50,967 nucleotides of DNA from Verrucomicrobiota bacterium (GCA_029556615.1 JAKQDD010000240.1:1-50967), one strand, 5' to 3'; positions 1 to 8,285 are shown, counted from the stretch's first letter. The notes: a model not told the origin generated them from the letters alone. Program-made: numbers and translations.

Positions 1-352
1 AGCCGCCTCCCATCACCAGCACCCCGCCCCCTGCCACCACCAGGGGCCCGCTCACCTGCGCCGCGTTCGTCATCACCAGCGTCCCGCTCACCGTGTTGGA
101 CGTCTGCAGCTTCGCACCCCCGCTCACCACCAGCGTGCCGAAGCGCGAATCAGAAGGAGCATGAACGGTCCCCGTTGGAATGCTGACCGTGTCCGCGGCG
201 GTCGGGACCTGAGCGGGAGTCCAGTTGGCGGCGTTTTGCCAGTTCGAGTCAGTTCCGCCAATCCACGTGATCGTGGCGGCTTGGGTCAGGCAAGACCACG
301 CCACCACGGCGATGGCCAAGAGGGTGTGCAGTCTGCGCAGGATGGTCTTCAT
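1..352 (-). CDS. Secreted beta-strand repeat protein, N-terminal part (runs off the window edge)
   Basis: Read on the minus strand from an ATG at 352, the frame stays open to base 1, giving about 117 residues of a longer protein. It begins with a signal peptide (MKTILRRLHTLLAIAVVAWS, cleavage probably after TQA). This is followed by the 'TWIGG..SNWQNAANWTP...PTAADTVSIP' pattern that opens many Verrucomicrobia/Planctomycete exported proteins of the autotransporter-associated beta-strand or dockerin type. After that come regular G/V/L/T-rich strands (LVVSGGAKL, LVMTNAAQVSG, LVVAGGG) that look like a parallel beta-helix. It is probably an exported surface or extracellular protein; the function cannot be told because the C-terminus is missing. 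No close operon partner: the next gene ends 73 bases upstream. Confidence 0.75.
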   Translation of the reverse strand, partial: MKTILRRLHTLLAIAVVAWSCLTQAATITWIGGTDSNWQNAANWTPAQVPTAADTVSIPTGTVHAPSDSRFGTLVVSGGAKLQTSNTVSGTLVMTNAAQVSGPLVVAGGGVLVMGGG

Positions 353-424
353 GGCAATAGCGGTCACAGGGATCGACGGTTCGATTCCCAACACTGGATC
401 ATGCGGACGCCGCAAGGCACACGG

Positions 425-1405
425 CTACTCGCGGACGCGATAGAGCGCCTGGCCGGTGTCGGCGGTGAGCGGGACGCGGGTGAGACCGCCGGTGCCAAAG
501 ACGCTGAAGAGCGTGGACCATGTGCGGGCGTCACACGAACGTTGGATCTCGTAGCGGCGCCCGACCTCCCCGGTGAACTCCAGGTTGATCGCTTGGGTGT
601 TGATCGTGAGAGTGGGACCGCCAGGCCCTGGGTCACCGTCAAGGTGGAAGCTGAAATCATCCAGTTGCAGCGGCGTTTCCGCAAACACGGGGAAGTTCTC
701 CGAGTTCGCAAACACGGCAATCTGGAACTGGCTGCCCGCGGTCATGCCCCAGTCAACCGCCCGGGAGACGTGGTTCTGGCCGTCCGCGGCGATGTCCAGA
801 TCGAACAGCATGATCCCACCAGCATAGAATCGTAGAACGCGCGTGACGTGGTCGTAGCGAATGCTCACCGTGACCGATTCCTCAGTCGTGGGGAGTCTGC
901 CCTCACCGTCGAACACCTCCTCGCCGTTGATCGAGGTCTCACAGACCACGCGGCGCGGATCGGCCTGCTGCTGGGGATGGACCTCCAAGCCGCCAACGAA
1001 GTTGTGGCCATTGACGAGGCAGCCGATTCCCACCTCGGCATACTCCTCGGCACCGGGTGCTCCGCCTGGCGCGTCGACGGCCAAAGGAATGGTCAGCCGC
1101 GCACTCAGGGTCCAGGACTGATCGCGGGTGGGCTTGGTGTCCTTTAGGAAGTAGCCGCGAAAGGCCGAGGGCCCACGAACGCCTGAATTGTGGGCGACCA
1201 TGCGGCCGCACTCCTGCTCGAACGTGTACGCCCCCTCGGCAAACGCCGGCGTGAAGAGGTCGGCCAGGACACCGTTGAAGGAATAGTCTTGCGCCTTTCC
1301 GACCACCATCCCGCCCAGAACGGCGATGACAATGCAGGCGAACCGGCGTGCGAACCGCAAGCAACTCCCGTTGCTGGTCCTCGCCCGAGTGCAGAGATCA
1401 TCCAT
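425..1405 (-). CDS. Secreted hypothetical protein, beta-sandwich (concanavalin/LamG-like), 326 aa
   Basis: The N-terminus has a basic stretch followed by a hydrophobic segment (FACIVIAVLGGMVVGKAQ), so an exported protein is likely. The middle resembles a concanavalin-like beta-sandwich: 'SWTLSARLTIPL', 'EVGIGCLVNGHNFVGGLEV' and 'VTVSIRYDHVTRVLRFYAGG', which is the kind of text seen for extracellular sugar-binding or laminin-G folds. The last 50 residues (YEIQRSCDARTWSTL ... ALYRVRE) are the tail that closes many secreted proteins of this lineage and recurs in other genes of this window. No catalytic motif was recognised. It is transcribed divergently from the sigma factor that starts 89 bases away; the shared intergenic region holds a nested inverted repeat. 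Start choice is the first ATG; an internal start nearer the hydrophobic segment cannot be excluded. Confidence 0.7.
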   Translation of the reverse strand: MDDLCTRARTSNGSCLRFARRFACIVIAVLGGMVVGKAQDYSFNGVLADLFTPAFAEGAYTFEQECGRMVAHNSGVRGPSAFRGYFLKDTKPTRDQSWTLSARLTIPLAVDAPGGAPGAEEYAEVGIGCLVNGHNFVGGLEVHPQQQADPRRVVCETSINGEEVFDGEGRLPTTEESVTVSIRYDHVTRVLRFYAGGIMLFDLDIAADGQNHVSRAVDWGMTAGSQFQIAVFANSENFPVFAETPLQLDDFSFHLDGDPGPGGPTLTINTQAINLEFTGEVGRRYEIQRSCDARTWSTLFSVFGTGGLTRVPLTADTGQALYRVRE

Positions 1406-1431
1406 GAAGGGTGATATCGTTGGCCCATCGC

Positions 1432-1468
1432 GGATCTTTCACCGGGTGAAAAGAAAATTGAAAGATCC
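1432..1468. promoter_or_regulatory. Nested inverted repeat in the divergent promoter region
   Basis: GGATCTTTC (1432-1440) and GAAAGATCC (1460-1468) are perfect 9-base inverted repeats. The overlapping 1437-1451 segment TTTCACCGGGTGAAA is a perfect palindrome around one central base. The structure lies between two divergent start codons (1405 and 1495), so it may be an operator or an mRNA hairpin in front of the sigma factor. Symmetry is seen directly; function is inference. Confidence 0.4.
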
Positions 1469-1494
1469 CGGCCGAGCCAGCGATTCTCCTGGAA

Positions 1495-2139
1495 GTGAAT
1501 TCGCGTCCGTCAGACAGCGAATCGGCAGTCGACCCGGTCCCGACCCGCGGGAGCCTGATCGGCCGGCTGCGCGATTGGCGGGACGACCGGAGCTGGCAGG
1601 AATTCTACGAAACCTACTGGCGCCTGATCCACCGAACGGCGTTGCACGCGGGGCTCTCCGCCGCCGACGCCGACGAGGTCGTGCAGGAAACACTGGTGTC
1701 GGCGGCCAAAGCCATGCCCGGGTTCCGCTACGACCCAAACACCTGTTCCTTCAAGAGTTGGCTCCGCTACCTGACGCGCTGCCGCATCGCCGATCACTTC
1801 CGCCGGCAAGGGCGGAGGGTCGCGACCTTCCAGTCCGAGAACGAAGACACGGGCACCGGCCTGATGGAACGTCAGGTCGATCCGCGGGCTCGATCGCCCG
1901 AAAACGAATGGGACGCCGAATGGGAACAGAACCTCCTCGAGGCCGCGTTGGACCGCGTCAAAGCCCGGGTGCAGCCCGCGCAGTTCCAGATGTTCCAGCT
2001 CTGCTTTCTCAAAGGACAGCCTCCCCGTGAGGTGGCCCGGTCGTTGGAGGTCGGCGTGGCCCGCGTCTACATGGCCAAGCACCGGGTCGCAGCCATGCTC
2101 AAGGAGGAAGTCGCACGGCTCCGGAACCGGTGGTCCTGA
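1495..2139 (+). CDS. ECF-like RNA polymerase sigma-70 family factor, 214 aa
   Basis: Sigma-70 region 2 is visible at about residues 30-95 ('SWQEFYETYWRLIHRTALHAGLS', 'DADEVVQETLVSAAKAM', 'FKSWLRYLTRCRIADHFRRQ'). A region-4 helix-turn-helix follows near the C-terminus ('FLKGQPPREVARSLEVGVARVYMAKHRV'). The wording 'WQEFYETYWRLIHR' matches the extracytoplasmic-function group common in Planctomycetes and Verrucomicrobia, which often acts with a Ser/Thr kinase; the kinase-RCC1 gene is its convergent neighbour, ending 254 bases downstream. It would redirect RNA polymerase to a stress or envelope regulon. The start is a GTG with only a close GGAAG before it, so it is less certain than the frame. No anti-sigma gene is adjacent. 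Confidence 0.9.
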   Translation: MNSRPSDSESAVDPVPTRGSLIGRLRDWRDDRSWQEFYETYWRLIHRTALHAGLSAADADEVVQETLVSAAKAMPGFRYDPNTCSFKSWLRYLTRCRIADHFRRQGRRVATFQSENEDTGTGLMERQVDPRARSPENEWDAEWEQNLLEAALDRVKARVQPAQFQMFQLCFLKGQPPREVARSLEVGVARVYMAKHRVAAMLKEEVARLRNRWS

Positions 2140-2350
2140 CCCGCCTGACCCGCCTGGCCCGGATACTCCACAAGCTCTGCACGGCATGATTCCCGCCGGC
2201 GGTCACGCGCCGGCGTTCCAGGGCGCCACCCTCCTGTCCGTCAATGACAGCATCGCCCAGGATGACCTGGGCCTGAAGACAGCGGCACAACTTGGCAAGC
2301 GCGTCGGCGAGATCGCAGTCAGGCTCGCGAATCGCGCTGATTGAGCCCGG

Positions 2351-2393
2351 CACACTTGACCTAATCGCACCGACTTTCACAAGTCGAGGACTC
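2351..2393 (+). repeat. 43-bp interspersed repeat (element B), copy 1
   Basis: CACACTTGACCT (2351-2362) and TTTCACAAGTCGAGGACTC (2375-2393) recur at 21035-21077 with the same 24-base offset between the two blocks and one mismatch inside the second block. The central 12 bases differ. The copy ends exactly at the first base of the kinase stop codon (2393-2395, read on the minus strand). Its TCGAGGACTC end is also found beside the 85-bp element elsewhere in the window. Confidence 0.7.
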
Positions 2394-4510
2394 TACCGCT
2401 GCCGCGGCAGGACCGGCACCGGCCGAATCCGCGTCTCGAAGGTCCCGTCGCCCAGTTGACCAAACCGGTTAAAGCCCCATCCCCACAGACTCCCGTCCTT
2501 CTTCATCGCGAAGGACGTGTTCCCCGCCGTGGGCGGCACCCAGACCCAGTCCGTTTCTTCGTTCACCTTGACCGGAGCGAACCGGTCCAGCCGCGCCCCA
2601 TCCCCGATCTCCCCCTGATTCCCCGCTCCCCAGGCCCACAACGTTCCGTCGCGCTTCAGCGCCAGCGTGTGCTCGGACGCCGTGCAAACCGCCACCCAGT
2701 TGCTCTCCGTCCCAAGCCGGTGCGGCACTTCACGGACCCTCGTGTCACCGAGTCCGAGTTGGCCGTGCGCATTCCAACCCCACAGCCACGCCACCCCGTC
2801 CTCCCGAAGCGCCGCCGCATGCCCAAACCCGGTGTGCACGGACTTCCACCCCGTGTCGCCGAGCAAAAGGCCGGGCGTGAATGCCGGAGCATCCTCGACC
2901 GCACGCCCCAGCCGGCCCGAGGCAGCGTCGCCCCACGTCCACACGCCGCCCTCCCGCCGGATGGCAACGGCATGCTCGTAGTTCACGGAGACGCTCGACC
3001 ACATCCCGGCGTCCGCAATCCGGATCGGCGTGCGCGCGTGCGCGTCCGTGCGGCAGAAGAGTTGCCCCTTGTCGTTGCGTCCCCATCCCCACCAGGACCC
3101 GTCGCGCTTCACAGCATAGGCGTTGTGCTGCCCCGCTTGAATCTGCGCCCAGTCCCGATCGCTCCCCACTCGCGCCGGCAGGGCTCGCCCAACCTCCGAT
3201 CCGTCGCCCAGCTCGCCGAAACTGTTCCCGCCCCAGGTCCAAATCGTTCCCTCCGCCTGCAGCCCCATCGTGTAGCTGTCGCCTGCATCCGCAGACACCC
3301 AGTTCGTTCCCTGTCCCACCACGGTGGGCCACGGGCGCCCCGTGTGGTCACCCGTCCCCAGTTGGCCCATCGAGTTATCGCCCCAAGCCAACAGCTGGCC
3401 CGCCCGAGTCACGGCGACGCTGTGTCGGCCCCGGCCCCGCACGTCAACAACGGCACCGCCAGCACCCGACAACACCACAGATTCTGCAGTCACAACACCC
3501 GCCCGACCCGTCTCGTTCACCGACGCCGCCCCCCTCGCCTCAGACCCGCGCTCCGACCGCCATGGGCCCCGCCCGAGGATGAAGCTGATCACGCCGGTGG
3601 CCACTGCCAAACCGAGCGCCCCGAGCAGGACGCGGTGTTCACGGCGAAGCCGGACCCGACGCACACTCTGGCCCGCCACAATCCGCTCGAGGTCATGCCG
3701 CAGGTCCGCCGCCGAAGAATGGCGGTCCCTCGGATCCCGGGCGCACGCGCGGTTGACCACGGCGTTGATCTCGAGAAAGAGCCGGCGATCCGGTAGATTG
3801 CCCACCCCCGAAGGCAGGTCCGGAAAGTCGCGCCGGTCCAGCCCGGTGCTCAGTTCGTAGAGAACCTTCCCCAGACTGTACAGGTCGGCACGCACTGTCC
3901 CCGGACCCTCCGGCGGCACGTATCCCTCCGTCCCCACAAACGTCACCGTCGAGTCCGCACTGGCCACCAGCCCGATGTCGGCAAGCTTCGGTTGGCCCCT
4001 CACAAAGATGATGTTCGACGGCTTGATGTCCCGATGCACGAGACCGTGCGTATGCACATGCTCGAGCGCACCCGCCAGGGCCAACCCGATCCGGACACAC
4101 TCCCCCAATAACACCCGCCCCCCGCCTTTGAGAACGCTCTGCACGGTCCGAGGCCGATACCGCGCCGGATCCATCGCGCGGCCTGTCGCCTCGTCATCCG
4201 CAAGTTCCATCACGTAGTAGAAGAACCCGCCCTGGTCATCCCGGCCCGCCTGCAGAATGTTCACACAGCCCGGATGCGTTCGGGAAATAGGCTCGAAGGC
4301 GCGCAGCCCCTCGAACTCACGCTCGAACAACCGTTGATCCTCCCCGGCAGCGCGACGCACACACTTCACCGCCCGCCAGGCCCCCGTCGTCGTGTGCCCC
4401 AACCAGACCTCGCCAAAACTGCCCCGCCCAATCCGCCGCACCAAGACATGCTCCGGCACCACCGGCGGTGGCCCGTCCCGTTCGCCCGACACTCCCGTGG
4501 GTGTGTTCAT
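2393..4510 (-). CDS. Ser/Thr protein kinase fused to an RCC1-repeat beta-propeller, 705 aa
   Basis: Residues about 20-290 form a eukaryotic-like protein kinase: glycine loop GRGSFGEV (28-35), lysine in AVKC (K49), catalytic loop HRDIKPSN (H159-N166), a DIG in place of DFG (D178), and GTEGYVPPE in the activation segment. A basic stretch and one membrane helix follow (about 294-313). The outer part (about 360-705) is built of RCC1-type repeats ('LLAWGDNSMGQLGTGD', 'IWTWGGNSFGELGDGS', 'LWGWGFNRFGQLGDGT'). The kinase thus faces the cytoplasm and the propeller the outside, suggesting a transmembrane receptor kinase; ligand and substrates are unknown. I chose the ATG at 4510 because it overlaps the preceding stop as ATGA and sits just before the kinase fold. 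The frame is open to 4852, but that extension has no homology and overlaps the upstream gene. Last gene of a four-gene operon. Confidence 0.93.
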   Translation of the reverse strand: MNTPTGVSGERDGPPPVVPEHVLVRRIGRGSFGEVWLGHTTTGAWRAVKCVRRAAGEDQRLFEREFEGLRAFEPISRTHPGCVNILQAGRDDQGGFFYYVMELADDEATGRAMDPARYRPRTVQSVLKGGGRVLLGECVRIGLALAGALEHVHTHGLVHRDIKPSNIIFVRGQPKLADIGLVASADSTVTFVGTEGYVPPEGPGTVRADLYSLGKVLYELSTGLDRRDFPDLPSGVGNLPDRRLFLEINAVVNRACARDPRDRHSSAADLRHDLERIVAGQSVRRVRLRREHRVLLGALGLAVATGVISFILGRGPWRSERGSEARGAASVNETGRAGVVTAESVVLSGAGGAVVDVRGRGRHSVAVTRAGQLLAWGDNSMGQLGTGDHTGRPWPTVVGQGTNWVSADAGDSYTMGLQAEGTIWTWGGNSFGELGDGSEVGRALPARVGSDRDWAQIQAGQHNAYAVKRDGSWWGWGRNDKGQLFCRTDAHARTPIRIADAGMWSSVSVNYEHAVAIRREGGVWTWGDAASGRLGRAVEDAPAFTPGLLLGDTGWKSVHTGFGHAAALREDGVAWLWGWNAHGQLGLGDTRVREVPHRLGTESNWVAVCTASEHTLALKRDGTLWAWGAGNQGEIGDGARLDRFAPVKVNEETDWVWVPPTAGNTSFAMKKDGSLWGWGFNRFGQLGDGTFETRIRPVPVLPRQR

Positions 4511-5223
4511 TCCTGTGCCATTCCCGGCCCCGCTCCCTCGTTCTCCGCTCGTTCCAGCCTCCGGACCGCCTTCCACAAGACCGACGCCAGAGCCCCCGCG
4601 GCCCGCCCCAACCGCCTCCGGAACCGCATGAGCTCGAGGGCCACCGCCGGCCGCCGCACCAACGCCCCCATGAGCCGCGGATAGTCCATCCGCATGTCCG
4701 GCGTCGCATACCGGTTGAAGTCCAGAGGCAACGATTCCATCGCCGTGTCCGAGATCACCCGGACTGTGGCCATAGGGATGCCCCCCTGCTCGAAACACGC
4801 CCGCAACACGCCCGATTCCATCTCGACCGCCGAGGCGCCCGTGGCCCGCCATGCTGACGCCTTCTCCGCCGCCGTCACCAGCACCCGGTCCGCACAGTGG
4901 AACCGACCGCGCACCGCGCCGCCCGCCTCGAGCGCCGCCTCGAGTGCACTCCCACGCTCCGCCTCATACACAACCCGCCCGAATGCCATCGCAGGATCCA
5001 ACCCCCCGGCAAAACCTGCGCTCAAGACCCATGCCGGCCGCCCTCCTCGCAGAACTTCCTGCGCCGCTGCCCGCGCATTGTCCGCCCCGATCCCGGTCAG
5101 CCGCATACGGACTCGATCGCCACCCCCGCGGAACCGCCGAAACGCTGCCGCCTCCTCAGCCAGGGCAAAAAGGACCAAGCCTTCCCCGCCCTCCGACCCC
5201 GCACGTTGAACGGCCGTGGTCAT
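4507..5223 (-). CDS. Nucleoside phosphorylase-family protein (PNP/UDP phosphorylase, MTA/SAH-nucleosidase-like), 238 aa
   Basis: The pattern is that of the PNP_UDP_1 fold: 'LVLFALAEEAAAF' first strand, 'LTGIGADNARAAA' loop, 'VLSAGFAGGL', then 'SAVEMESGVLRAC' (the E-M-E ribose-contact motif) and 'ATVRVISDTA' with the catalytic-type aspartate. The family cleaves N-glycosidic bonds of nucleosides, with relatives including MTA/SAH nucleosidase, futalosine hydrolase and the hopanoid-associated HpnG; sequence alone does not decide the substrate. The start at 5223 overlaps the stop of the methyltransferase gene as ATGA, and its own stop overlaps the kinase start as ATGA, so the three genes are translationally coupled. 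Being next to a SAM-dependent methyltransferase, removal of S-adenosylhomocysteine is one possible job (inference). Confidence 0.8.
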   Translation of the reverse strand: MTTAVQRAGSEGGEGLVLFALAEEAAAFRRFRGGGDRVRMRLTGIGADNARAAAQEVLRGGRPAWVLSAGFAGGLDPAMAFGRVVYEAERGSALEAALEAGGAVRGRFHCADRVLVTAAEKASAWRATGASAVEMESGVLRACFEQGGIPMATVRVISDTAMESLPLDFNRYATPDMRMDYPRLMGALVRRPAVALELMRFRRRLGRAAGALASVLWKAVRRLERAENEGAGPGMAQE

Positions 5224-6356
5224 CGGCGCCCCCCAACCGCATCCATGCTGCCCGCGACGCGCCGCTGCACCAGCACCCGGAACGCCCGCCCCCAATGCTC
5301 CGCGTGCACCAGCGTCTGCAACTGACGCCGCCGTGCCGCCGTCCATTCCGGGAACCGGTCCGGTTGCTCGAATGTCTTGCCCGCAATGCGCATCAGAAAC
5401 TGCTCCTGCGAAGTGTACGCCTCGGTCTGCAACCCGGCCGCCTCGCCCGCCTCACGGATCCGGCTGAAATTCACGTGGGCCGTCAGGTCCTGCTCTCCCG
5501 CCGCCGACAACTCGACGTCCCTACATCGATGCCCCGCGTACGCCCTCAGGGTCCCCCCGGTCCGCTCCGGCCTGAACAGGACGTCACTCTCCCCCCCGTA
5601 GTCAAACGTCAGCAACCACCCGCAGGCCAGATGCCCCGCCGCTTGCCGCCACCAGCCGGTTGCCGCGGGACAGGACTCCACCACGTAGCCGTCCGGCAAC
5701 ACGTCGAGAACCGCCTCCTGCAGCACCCAACCCGGATCCACCCCCGGTGCCATCCGCCGCCAAACCAACCCCTCCCCATCTTCCCAGCCAATCCCCCACT
5801 CGAACCAGACCCGGCGGGATCGATCCCAGCCAAACCGATGCACCGGGAAGGCGTCCAGCAACTCGTTGCTCAGGATCACCCCCGAAACCTGCCTGGAACC
5901 TGCCGCCCCCCAATCCTCGTACCAGCACACCGTGGATCCAAACTCGGCCAACCGCTCCCGCTGTCGCGCAACCCGACGCGCTGAAGGCTCGAGGATCCAG
6001 TACTGCAGGCTCGAGAACCTGTCCCGCTGCCAAGTCCTTAACCCCGCCAGGATGTCCGCGGCCAGTTCCCCGTCATGCGCGCCCGCCTCGACGATCACCG
6101 CCGCCTCTCCCGGAATCCCCGCCAGCCAATGCCCAATCTGGTGTGCCAGCAACTCCCCAAAAACGCTCCCGACGGACACGCTCGTGAGGTAATCGCCACG
6201 CCGCCCGATGATCTCCCGCCCGCTCTCGTAATAACCCCACTCCGGATCGTACAAGGCGATTTCCATGTACCGCGCAAAGGACAACACCCCACGCGACCGG
6301 ATCTCATCCCGGATCCGGCACACGAGCGGGGTGGGCTCCGGCAGACTCACGTTCAA
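5220..6356 (-). CDS. MidA/NDUFAF7-like SAM-dependent methyltransferase (COG1565), 378 aa
   Basis: The family signature is clear: 'SFARYMEIALYDPEWGYYESG', 'GRRGDYLTSVSVGSVFGELLAHQIGHWL', a SAM-binding 'VIVEAGAHDGELAADIL', and 'GVILSNELLDAFPVHRFGW'. The C-terminal half carries 'LLTFDYGG', 'DLTAHVNFSRIREAGEAAGL' and 'QEQFLMRIAG'. Eukaryotic NDUFAF7 methylates an arginine of respiratory complex I; the bacterial substrate is generally not known. The frame is open to 6572, but the first 72 residues are G/A/P-rich and lie over the upstream gene. The likely start is the TTG at 6356, overlapping the upstream TGA as TTGA; a GTG at 6350 is the alternative. This length fits the family (about 380 aa). Confidence 0.88.
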   Translation of the reverse strand: MNVSLPEPTPLVCRIRDEIRSRGVLSFARYMEIALYDPEWGYYESGREIIGRRGDYLTSVSVGSVFGELLAHQIGHWLAGIPGEAAVIVEAGAHDGELAADILAGLRTWQRDRFSSLQYWILEPSARRVARQRERLAEFGSTVCWYEDWGAAGSRQVSGVILSNELLDAFPVHRFGWDRSRRVWFEWGIGWEDGEGLVWRRMAPGVDPGWVLQEAVLDVLPDGYVVESCPAATGWWRQAAGHLACGWLLTFDYGGESDVLFRPERTGGTLRAYAGHRCRDVELSAAGEQDLTAHVNFSRIREAGEAAGLQTEAYTSQEQFLMRIAGKTFEQPDRFPEWTAARRRQLQTLVHAEHWGRAFRVLVQRRVAGSMDAVGGRR

Positions 6357-7489
6357 AGCCGGAGGAACACCCGCCGGCGGTACAGGAAACCGCAAATCCA
6401 AAAACAGAGGCCCAGCGCCACCACCGCCCCCAGCAGATTCCCGTAAACCCCCATCGCCTGCTGCACCGGACCGCCCACCAGGCGGCGCGCCAACCCCGGC
6501 AGATTCACCCACGAGTGAATCACGTAGATCGCGATCGGGTTCATCCCAATCCACACCAACGGCATCGCCCATCGCCGAACCCCCGCCACGTCAATCACCC
6601 AGTAAAACACCCCCAGAAGAACTGCACTGTACCCTCCCGCCACCAGGACGAATGAGGAGGTCCAGATCTTCTTGATCACGGGAAACTGCAGGCTCCAAAG
6701 CCACCCCAAAGCCACCATCACCACCCCCGCCAAAACCAGACTGACCGCCTTCCCCGACCCCGAGAAACGGCCGTCCCGCAGCCAATTGCCCGCAAAGACC
6801 CCCAACAGGCACGTCGCAATCGCCGGTAACGTGCTCAATAAGCCCTCCGGATCATGCGTGCCATCCCACTTCCTCCACGGCAGGTACTGCTGGTCGATCC
6901 AGTTCGCCAGATTTCGGCCCTCGGCAATATCCCCCGCGCCAACCCCCGGCACCGGCACAAACGTCATCAGCGCCCAATACCCGATCAGCAGACCCGCCGT
7001 GACCGCCAATCGGACCCGCCACCCGCAGAACAGAAACAGCAGACCCGCCGCCAGATACGCCAACCCGATCCGCTGCAGCACCCCCAGGAGCCGGATCCGT
7101 TCCCACGACTCCGACACCCCCCCGTAGTAGACGATCCCCAGCAGGTACAGCAGCAGAAACCGCTGAACCACCCGCCGCACCGCCCGCCCCCGCCCCCCAC
7201 GCTCGACCCATCGGCTCAGCGAAAACACCAACGACACGCCCACCACAAACACAAACAACGGGAAAATCAGATCGTAAAACCGAAAGCCCGCCCAGTCCGC
7301 ATGATCCACCTGGCGCGCCGCTACTTGCGCCGGACCCCAGGAGGTCGTCTTCGCCCAGGCCCGCACCACGGCGTCCGCACCCACAATCCAAAACATGTCG
7401 AACCCGCGTAAGGCGTCCAACGACAGCAACCGCCCCGATGCCTCCTCCGGTCTTGAGGCCGGACCCTTCGAATCTCCCGAGTCGCTCAT
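6353..7489 (-). CDS. DUF5009 / heparan-alpha-glucosaminide N-acetyltransferase-like membrane protein (COG4299), 378 aa
   Basis: After a short polar N-terminus the protein starts with 'RLLSLDALRGFDMFWIVGAD', the hallmark of the acyltransferase-3-related DUF5009/NagX family. It continues with 'FYDLIFPLFVFVVGVSLVFSLSRW' and about ten hydrophobic helices to the end ('GMNPIAIYVIHSWVNLPGLARRLVGG', 'VALGLCFWICGFLY'). The human relative HGSNAT transfers acetyl groups across a membrane to glucosamine ends; bacterial members are mostly uncharacterised but often sit near sugar catabolism genes. Here it is the first gene of the operon that ends with the kinase-RCC1 protein, its TGA overlapping the next start. 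It is divergent from the corrinoid protein gene. Confidence 0.88.
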   Translation of the reverse strand: MSDSGDSKGPASRPEEASGRLLSLDALRGFDMFWIVGADAVVRAWAKTTSWGPAQVAARQVDHADWAGFRFYDLIFPLFVFVVGVSLVFSLSRWVERGGRGRAVRRVVQRFLLLYLLGIVYYGGVSESWERIRLLGVLQRIGLAYLAAGLLFLFCGWRVRLAVTAGLLIGYWALMTFVPVPGVGAGDIAEGRNLANWIDQQYLPWRKWDGTHDPEGLLSTLPAIATCLLGVFAGNWLRDGRFSGSGKAVSLVLAGVVMVALGWLWSLQFPVIKKIWTSSFVLVAGGYSAVLLGVFYWVIDVAGVRRWAMPLVWIGMNPIAIYVIHSWVNLPGLARRLVGGPVQQAMGVYGNLLGAVVALGLCFWICGFLYRRRVFLRL

Positions 7490-7598
7490 GGTTCACCACC
7501 GTTGGAAACGCTCCGCACACCGACGCCCACCCAACACCCCGCGGACGGTACCGCGTTTGCCAGCCCCGGATCAATCCTCCCGATTTCGCTCGATCGGA

Positions 7599-7626
7599 TT
7601 GACTTCTGCCGCCGGCAAGCGACTAT
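7599..7626 (+). promoter_or_regulatory. Candidate sigma-70-type promoter of the corrinoid/methyltransferase pair
   Basis: TTGACT (7599-7604), a 16-base spacer and GACTAT (7621-7626) lie 38 bases upstream of the ATG at 7665. The -35 is good, the -10 only fair. I looked for a cobalamin riboswitch in this 175-base divergent region and saw no conserved B12-box text. Confidence 0.35.
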
Positions 7627-7664
7627 GGCCCTTAACAAATCGACCCACGGGCGTATTCAAGGTT

Positions 7665-8285
7665 ATGCAAGACATCAAGCCGTTGTACGAAGCGATTCTT
7701 GAAGGCCGCGAGAAGGACGCTGAAGCCCTCACGCGGGAAGCCGTCCAAAGCGGGGTGGATCCCACCCGCATCGTCAAGGAAGGCGTCATCCCCGCCATGG
7801 CCGAGGCCGGACGCCGATTCGAGTGTACCGAGTTCTTCGTGCCCGACCTCCTCCTCGCCAGCCGCGCCATGAAGGCCGCTCTCCGCATCCTGGGCAACGC
7901 CACCGACCCCCTGGGACGCGTCGTCATCGGCACCGTCAAAGGTGACCTCCACGATATCGGCAAGAACCTCGTCGCCGCCTTGCTCGAAGGCGCCGGCTTC
8001 GAGGTCATCGACCTCGGCTATAACGTTCAACCCGAGCAGTTCGTCAAGGCCGTCCAGGATAAAAACGCCAACGTCGTCGCCTTGTCCGCCCTCCTCACAA
8101 CCACCATGGGTTCCATGCGCCTCACCATCGACGCCCTCAAACAGGCCGGCATCCGCGACCGCGTCAAGGTGCTCGTCGGCGGCGCGCCCATCACCCAGAA
8201 GTTCGCCGACGAAATCGGCGCCGATGGCTACGGCGATAACGCCGCAGAAGCGGTCACCGTGGCCCGCCGTTGCCTCGCCGTCTAA
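7665..8285 (+). CDS. Corrinoid (B12)-binding methyltransferase protein, MtaC/MtbC/MetH-type, 206 aa
   Basis: The N-terminal half (about 1-85) is the helical cap ('QDIKPLYEAILEGREKDA', 'VIPAMAEAGRRFECTEFFVPDLLLASRAM'). The C-terminal half is the Rossmann B12-binding domain with the ligand motif 'GTVKGDLHDIGKNLV' (D-x-H-x-x-G, His as lower axial cobalt ligand), 'ALSALLTTTMGSMRLTI' and 'VLVGGAPITQKFADEIGADGYGDNA'. Such proteins carry a methyl group between a methyl donor enzyme and an acceptor enzyme. The frame is open upstream to 7395; the ATG at 7665 is chosen because it begins the family's N-terminus and has AAGG just before it. The homocysteine S-methyltransferase gene follows after 70 bases, so methionine synthesis is the likely pathway. 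Confidence 0.92.
   Translation: MQDIKPLYEAILEGREKDAEALTREAVQSGVDPTRIVKEGVIPAMAEAGRRFECTEFFVPDLLLASRAMKAALRILGNATDPLGRVVIGTVKGDLHDIGKNLVAALLEGAGFEVIDLGYNVQPEQFVKAVQDKNANVVALSALLTTTMGSMRLTIDALKQAGIRDRVKVLVGGAPITQKFADEIGADGYGDNAAEAVTVARRCLAV

Noticed and set aside
4511..4852. N-terminal extension of the kinase gene
   Set aside because: The extra ~114 residues are Gly/Ala-rich, overlap the phosphorylase-family gene, and the ATG at 4510 is an ATGA overlap with that gene's stop.
7490..7664. Cobalamin or SAM riboswitch before the corrinoid protein gene
   Set aside because: I looked for B12-box and SAM-riboswitch core text and stacked stems and found none. A plain promoter explains the region better.
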